Below, piece by piece: positions 59,868 through 64,000 of a DNA stretch of 64,000 nt. The notes under the pieces are model-generated. The model saw only the letters and a list, made by a program, of their open reading frames with translations, was not told the origin of the DNA and did not search any database. The DNA comes from Rhodoferax sp. (GTDB taxonomy: Bacteria > Pseudomonadota > Gammaproteobacteria > Burkholderiales > Burkholderiaceae_C): positions 124,001 through 188,000 of the forward strand of contig PKWM01000048.1 in assembly GCA_003133245.1 (NCBI GenBank). Direction: 5' to 3'. Position numbers and translations under genes: made by a program. How positions within the stretch are numbered: position 1 is the stretch's first letter; the number at the start of each line of letters is the position of its first letter.

Positions 59868-59896
59868 AAAAAGACCCGCATCGAGCGGGTCTTTTT
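59868..59896 (-). terminator. Terminator of hppA (bidirectional shape)
   Basis: Perfect 12-base arms AAAAAGACCCGC (59868-59879) and GCGGGTCTTTTT (59885-59896) with a 5-base loop start 18 bases after the hppA stop. The A/T flanks give a T-run on both strands. Confidence 0.9.
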
Positions 59897-59913
59897 AGAG
59901 AACGCAATCTCGA

Positions 59914-61983
59914 TCAGCCGCCGTGAAGCTTCATCATCACCGGTACGATCAAAAGAGCCACAATGTTGATGATCTTGATCAGCGGGTTGATCGCTGGGCC
60001 AGCTGTGTCTTTGTACGGATCACCCACGGTATCGCCAGTGACAGCGGCTTTGTGGGTTTCAGAGCCCTTGCCGCCAAAGTTGCCGTCCTCGATGTACTTC
60101 TTGGCATTGTCCCAGGCACCGCCACCGGTGCACATGGAGATGGCCACAAACAAACCGGTCACGATGGTGCCCATCAGCAAGCCACCCAAAGCGGCCGGGC
60201 CAAGGATCAAGCCGACCAGAATCGGCACCACCACCGGCAGCAAGGAGGGAATCATCATCTCTTTAATAGCCGCCGTGGTCAGCATATCAACGGCCGTGCC
60301 GTACTCGGGTTTGGCCGTGCCTTCCATGATGCCTTTGATTTCCCTGAACTGGCGGCGAACTTCAACCACCACCGCACCGGCGGCGCGGCCCACCGCTTCC
60401 ATCGCCATGGCACCAAACAGGTAGGGAATCAGGCCACCGATGAACAAACCGATGATGACCATCGGGTTGCTCAAGTCAAAGCTGATGTGCGAGCCATAAG
60501 CATCGAGCTTATGGGTGTAGTCGGCAAACAGCACCAGTGCGGCCAGCCCGGCCGAGCCGATGGCATAGCCTTTGGTGACAGCCTTGGTGGTGTTGCCAAC
60601 CGCGTCGAGCGGGTCGGTGATGTCGCGCACGCTTTTGGGCATTTCAGCCATCTCGGCTATGCCGCCGGCGTTGTCAGTGATGGGGCCGTAGGCGTCCAGC
60701 GCGACCACAATGCCGGCCATGCTGAGCATGGAGGTGGCGGCAATCGCAATGCCATACAAACCAGCCAGTGCGAAGGCAGTATAGATCGCAACGCAGACAA
60801 ACAAAACCGGCCAGGCGGTAGAGCGCATCGAGACGCCCAGACCGGCGATGATGTTGGTGCCGTGCCCGGTGGTGGACGCTTGTGCAATGTGCTTCACCGG
60901 TGGGTATTGGGTGCCGGTGTAGTACTCGGTGATCACCACCAGGGCGGCGGTCAGAACCAGGCCGACGGCGCAGGCACCGAACAGTCTCATTTGAGTGCCG
61001 GAGGCGCTGATTGCGTTATCGGGGATCAGCCATTGCGTCACAAAGAAGAAAGCGACGAGTGACAAAACACCGGCGACCGCCAAACCTTTGTACAAGGCGG
61101 GCATCACATTCTTCATGCCGGGTGTCGCCTTGACGAAGAAACAACCAATGATCGACGCAACGATGGAAACTGCCCCCAAAGCCAGTGGATAGACCACCGC
61201 GCTCATCCCGGCACCGGCGACCAACAAGGCACCCAGCACCATGGTTGCAATCAGTGTGACAGCGTAGGTTTCAAACAGGTCAGCGGCCATGCCGGCGCAG
61301 TCGCCGACGTTATCGCCCACGTTGTCGGCAATCACGGCCGGGTTGCGCGGGTCGTCTTCGGGAATGCCCGCTTCAACCTTGCCTACCAGATCAGCACCGA
61401 CATCAGCGCCTTTGGTGAAAATACCACCGCCCAAACGGGCAAAAATGGAAATCAGGGAGGAGCCAAAAGCAAAGCCAATCAGCGGATTGAGCAACTGGGC
61501 CATGCTTTTATCGGGCGTCAGGTTGCCGTTGCTCACCAGGAACCAGAAGAAACCGGTAACACCGAGCAACCCCAGACCCACCACCAGCATGCCGGTGATG
61601 GCGCCGCCACGAAAGGCGACGTCGAGTGCCGGGCCAATGCCACGGGTGGCCGCTTGCGCGGTGCGTACATTGGCACGCACCGAGACGTTCATGCCAATGA
61701 AGCCGCATGAGCCTGAGAGCACGGCACCAATGATGAAGCCAACGGCGCTCAAACCGTCAAGAAAGACACCAATCAAAATAGCCAGCACCACGCCAACGAT
61801 GGCAATGGTTTTGTATTGCCGCGCCAGATAAGCGGCGGCGCCGGTTTGAATGGCGGCTGAAATTTCCTGCATGCGCGCATTGCCGGCATCCTGGGAAAGA
61901 ATCCAGCTGCGCGCCCAAAAGCCGTAAGCCACGGCGATAAAGCCACAAATAAGCGCCAGAATCAGCGCTGGGTTGCCTGTCAT
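59914..61983 (-). CDS. hppA: Membrane-bound proton-translocating pyrophosphatase
   Basis: This enzyme pumps H+ across the inner membrane using pyrophosphate. The 689-residue protein, about 16 helices, starts at the ATG at 61983 behind AGGAGA ([20 protein letters not shown]). The longer frame adds 37 residues with no family character. The catalytic PPi-binding sequence is [20 protein letters not shown], with [20 protein letters not shown] after it. The determinant [17 protein letters not shown] carries Lys at the position that marks K+-independent enzymes, so it should be a K+-independent H+ pump. It is a single gene with its own terminator. Confidence 0.97.
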   Translation of the reverse strand: MTGNPALILALICGFIAVAYGFWARSWILSQDAGNARMQEISAAIQTGAAAYLARQYKTIAIVGVVLAILIGVFLDGLSAVGFIIGAVLSGSCGFIGMNVSVRANVRTAQAATRGIGPALDVAFRGGAITGMLVVGLGLLGVTGFFWFLVSNGNLTPDKSMAQLLNPLIGFAFGSSLISIFARLGGGIFTKGADVGADLVGKVEAGIPEDDPRNPAVIADNVGDNVGDCAGMAADLFETYAVTLIATMVLGALLVAGAGMSAVVYPLALGAVSIVASIIGCFFVKATPGMKNVMPALYKGLAVAGVLSLVAFFFVTQWLIPDNAISASGTQMRLFGACAVGLVLTAALVVITEYYTGTQYPPVKHIAQASTTGHGTNIIAGLGVSMRSTAWPVLFVCVAIYTAFALAGLYGIAIAATSMLSMAGIVVALDAYGPITDNAGGIAEMAEMPKSVRDITDPLDAVGNTTKAVTKGYAIGSAGLAALVLFADYTHKLDAYGSHISFDLSNPMVIIGLFIGGLIPYLFGAMAMEAVGRAAGAVVVEVRRQFREIKGIMEGTAKPEYGTAVDMLTTAAIKEMMIPSLLPVVVPILVGLILGPAALGGLLMGTIVTGLFVAISMCTGGGAWDNAKKYIEDGNFGGKGSETHKAAVTGDTVGDPYKDTAGPAINPLIKIINIVALLIVPVMMKLHGG

Positions 61984-62293
61984 ATAGATCTCCTGTCTGT
62001 TGTTTCGCGAGGTGGTGGTGCGACGCAATCGGCACCACCGCTGCGTTGCTTCCTCGCCGTAAAACATCAGTGCTTGATGCAGGCGATTGGCCAACGGGCA
62101 GACTGTACCGTGAAATATCCCAGGTTTTTAAGCTTAACCTGCTGAAGAGTAAATAAACTAGGGTTAATCCCTAGTTTTGCTGACTTAACGCAATTTACGG
62201 CAAGCGCCCGGTCGCATGCCGGAGCCAGGGTTTTGCCGCTGCGCGCGTATCATGCGACGACACAAGCTACCCGCCGCAAAATATTCAAGACCT
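61984..62293. promoter_or_regulatory. hppA upstream region with two palindromes
   Basis: Before hppA (minus strand) are two inverted repeats. AAACTAGGG (62155-62163) pairs with CCCTAGTTT (62169-62177) around a 5-base loop. CAGGTT (62121-62126) pairs with AACCTG (62136-62141) around AAGCTT. Neither has a terminator tail. They lie about 140-190 bases upstream of the hppA start and could be operators. No gene was found in the stretch. Confidence 0.45.
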
Positions 62294-62458
62294 TAGTACT
62301 CAGACACAGAAATATCGAAATATGAAAGCGCGTCTTCGCACCCATGCCGGCGTTGCAAATCCTCGCCATAGCCACAGCTATGTCTGCGGTTTGCGCCTAG
62401 TCCTGAGCGCGAATCCATCACTTTCATTTTGTTCCGATACCTCTGTGTCTGAGTACTA
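62294..62458. mobile_element. 165-base MITE-like element with inverted ends
   Basis: The ends TAGTACTCAGACACAGA (62294-62310) and TCTGTGTCTGAGTACTA (62442-62458) are perfect 17-base inverted repeats. A further imperfect match runs to about 36 bases on each side, ending in ATGAAAG and CTTTCAT. The inside has no gene (one 60-codon frame without family). This is the form of a non-autonomous miniature element or a large hairpin repeat. It lies 36 bases upstream of nadE. Confidence 0.7.
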
Positions 62459-62494
62459 GGTGGTTGAAGTTTCACATCAATTTACAACGCTGCT

Positions 62495-64000
62495 ATGACA
62501 CTCAAAATCTGCCTTGCCCAGCTCAATTTCGTGGTCGGCGATTTGGCGGGTAATGCGCAAAAAATTATCAATGCGGCGCGCATGGCTTATGTCGATGGTG
62601 TTCGTCTGCTGCTCACGCCCGAGCTCTCCATTTGCGGTTACGCCGCCGAAGACCTGTTTCTGCGACCGGCTTTCATCGCTGCTTGTAATGAAGCCGTGGC
62701 CAGCGTGGCCGTTGCCTTGGCCGACTTGAAAGATCTGACGGTGGTGGTCGGTCATCCGAGCGGCGGTGACCAGCGAACGCGCTCACTGGCGGTGCCAGGC
62801 CGTTTCAATGCCGCCAGCGTTTTGTGCGCCGGCACGGTGGTTGCCCGTTACGCCAAACGCGAGCTGCCCAATTACCAGGTGTTTGACGAGCGCCGCTATT
62901 TCACGCCGGGGCACGAGGTCTGCGTGTTTGAAACCGGTGCCGATGGGCACAAAATCAAGGTGGGTTTACTGATCTGTGAAGACGCCTGGTTTGAAGAACC
63001 AGCGCGCCTCACCAAAGCAGCGGGTGCCGAGTTGCTGGCCGTGATCAATGCCTCACCTTTTCATCTGGGCAAAGGCGATGAGCGTGAACAGATGATGCGC
63101 GAGCGCGTCAAGGCGTGCGGCTTGCCCCTGGTCTATGCCCATCTGGTCGGAGGACAGGATGAAGTGGTGTTTGAGGGACGTTCGTTTGCCCTGAATGCGG
63201 ATGGTTCACTGGCGGCGCGTGCCCCAGGTTTTGAGGAATGCAAGTTGCTGGTACTGGCCACGCGTGTGCCGACGACGATTGGCTTGAGCGGTGCGGTGGC
63301 AGCATCGTGCTCAACGGATGCCGATCTTTGGGACGCGCTGGTGCTGGGCCTGCGCGACTACATTGGCAAGAATGGCTTTCCCAGTGTGATTCTGGGCCTG
63401 TCGGGCGGCATTGACTCGGCGCTGGTGTTGGCCCTCGCCGTGGATGCGCTCGGTAAAGACCGGGTGCGCACGGTCATGATGCCATCGCCCTTCACCGCCG
63501 ACATCAGTTGGATCGACGCCCGGGACATGGCGCTGCGTCTGGGTGTGCGTTACGACGAGATTTCCATCGTGCCCGAGTTTGATGCCTTCAAAGCCTCGCT
63601 GGCGGACGAATTCAAGGGCCGCTGCGAAGACACGACCGAGGAAAATATTCAGGCCCGTATTCGCGGCACCCTGCTGATGGCGTTGTCCAACAAATTTGGC
63701 AGCATCGTGCTCACCACTGGCAACAAGTCCGAGCTGGCAACCGGCTATTGCACACTTTATGGCGACATGGCGGGCGGCTTTGCCGTGATCAAGGACCTGG
63801 CAAAAACGACGGTATTCAGATTGGCGCGCTGGCGCAATGCCCATGATCCGTACGGCACTGGCGCTGCGCCAATTCCAGAACGCATCATCGCCCGGCCACC
63901 GAGCGCTGAGCTGCGCGCCGATCAAACCGACCAGGACAGTTTGCCTGCGTATGAAATACTCGATGCGATTTTGGAGCGTTACATGGAGAACGACCAGAGT
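62495..64000 (+). CDS. nadE: Glutamine-dependent NAD+ synthetase, 3' partial
   Basis: NadE amidates deamido-NAD to NAD+, taking ammonia from glutamine. The gene starts at the ATG at 62495 (MTLKICLAQLNFVVGDLAGN) and is open to the window edge (502 codons seen; the family has about 540-560). The N-terminal nitrilase domain has the catalytic Glu in LTPELSICGYAAEDL, the Lys in ARYAKRELPNYQVFDE and the Cys in GLLICEDAW. The synthetase domain has the P-loop VILGLSGGIDSALVLALAVD and LTTGNKSELATGYCTLYGD. The MITE-like element sits where its promoter would be expected. Confidence 0.96.
   Translation, partial: MTLKICLAQLNFVVGDLAGNAQKIINAARMAYVDGVRLLLTPELSICGYAAEDLFLRPAFIAACNEAVASVAVALADLKDLTVVVGHPSGGDQRTRSLAVPGRFNAASVLCAGTVVARYAKRELPNYQVFDERRYFTPGHEVCVFETGADGHKIKVGLLICEDAWFEEPARLTKAAGAELLAVINASPFHLGKGDEREQMMRERVKACGLPLVYAHLVGGQDEVVFEGRSFALNADGSLAARAPGFEECKLLVLATRVPTTIGLSGAVAASCSTDADLWDALVLGLRDYIGKNGFPSVILGLSGGIDSALVLALAVDALGKDRVRTVMMPSPFTADISWIDARDMALRLGVRYDEISIVPEFDAFKASLADEFKGRCEDTTEENIQARIRGTLLMALSNKFGSIVLTTGNKSELATGYCTLYGDMAGGFAVIKDLAKTTVFRLARWRNAHDPYGTGAAPIPERIIARPPSAELRADQTDQDSLPAYEILDAILERYMENDQS

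Noticed and set aside
61984-62094. 37-residue N-terminal extension of the pyrophosphatase.
   Set aside because: The ATG at 61983 has AGGAGA upstream and the first residues form the expected first membrane helix; the extension is polar and untypical.
62293-62475. 60-codon frame inside the MITE-like element.
   Set aside because: It follows the inverted repeats and reads through both ends; more likely a by-product of the repeat than a gene.

Overview
The window is one chromosomal segment of a betaproteobacterium, most likely a Comamonadaceae member close to Rhodoferax/Polaromonas. This rests on conserved gene order (rpmF-plsX-fabH-fabD-fabG-acpP-fabF; mucD, lepA, lepB, rnc, era, recO, pdxJ, acpS; 4.5S RNA divergent from dnaX; rpmB-rpmG) and on protein style. 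It is a read of sequence features, not a database result. Most of the window is housekeeping DNA with densely packed genes that often overlap by 4 bases (ATGA).

Layout. 1-5198 (+): a YbhF/YbhS/YbhR-type ABC exporter with a NodT-family outer-membrane factor; its first gene is cut by the window edge. 5210-13899 (-): acpS, pdxJ, recO, era, rnc, a DUF4845 protein, lepB, lepA and mucD, with a 463-base gene-free stretch between lepA and mucD. 14005-20869 (-): a YgfX-like membrane protein and the fatty-acid/phospholipid cluster fabF-acpP-fabG-fabD-fabH-plsX-rpmF-yceD. The rpoE-rseA-rseB genes usually found between fabF and mucD in this group are absent. 20895-24857 (+): yceF, an RsmI-family methyltransferase and the molybdate transporter modABC. 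24925-26162 (+): an AAA/DUF4143 ATPase gene broken by a 71-base insertion. 26333-31940 (-): a TonB-dependent receptor with tonB, two exbD genes and exbB. 32104-36400 (-): rarA, lolA, ftsK. 36452-37975 (+): trxB, rpmB, rpmG.

38087-41657 (-) is a zinc/manganese-type uptake locus (permease, binding protein, outer-membrane porin, DUF2946 protein) with no ATPase gene. 41730-43001 (-) is an RsmB-type rRNA methyltransferase. 43176-48020 (+) is a second tripartite efflux system of the MacAB type, with MacB split into ATPase and permease genes. 48021-49331 is a small accessory patch with a diheme cytochrome c gene, a possible antitoxin remnant and, at its edge, the 4.5S RNA gene. 49332-52222 (+) is dnaX-ybaB-recR, followed by an orphan solute-binding protein gene. 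53416-55604 (-) is mltD-gloB. 55603-56834 (+) is a methyltransferase and rnhA. 56842-59817 (-) is moeA-mobA-moaA, which together with modABC makes molybdenum-cofactor enzymes likely. 59914-61983 (-) is a K+-independent H+-pyrophosphatase. A 165-base MITE-like inverted-repeat element precedes the glutamine-dependent NAD synthetase gene, which runs off the right edge.

The most notable observation is in dnaX. A run of nine A residues sits just after the likely clamp-loader domains. Both alternative frames stop within four codons, and a nested hairpin follows, which is the expected layout for making a short gamma subunit by slippage or frameshifting. No wholly new defence or biosynthetic system was recognised.
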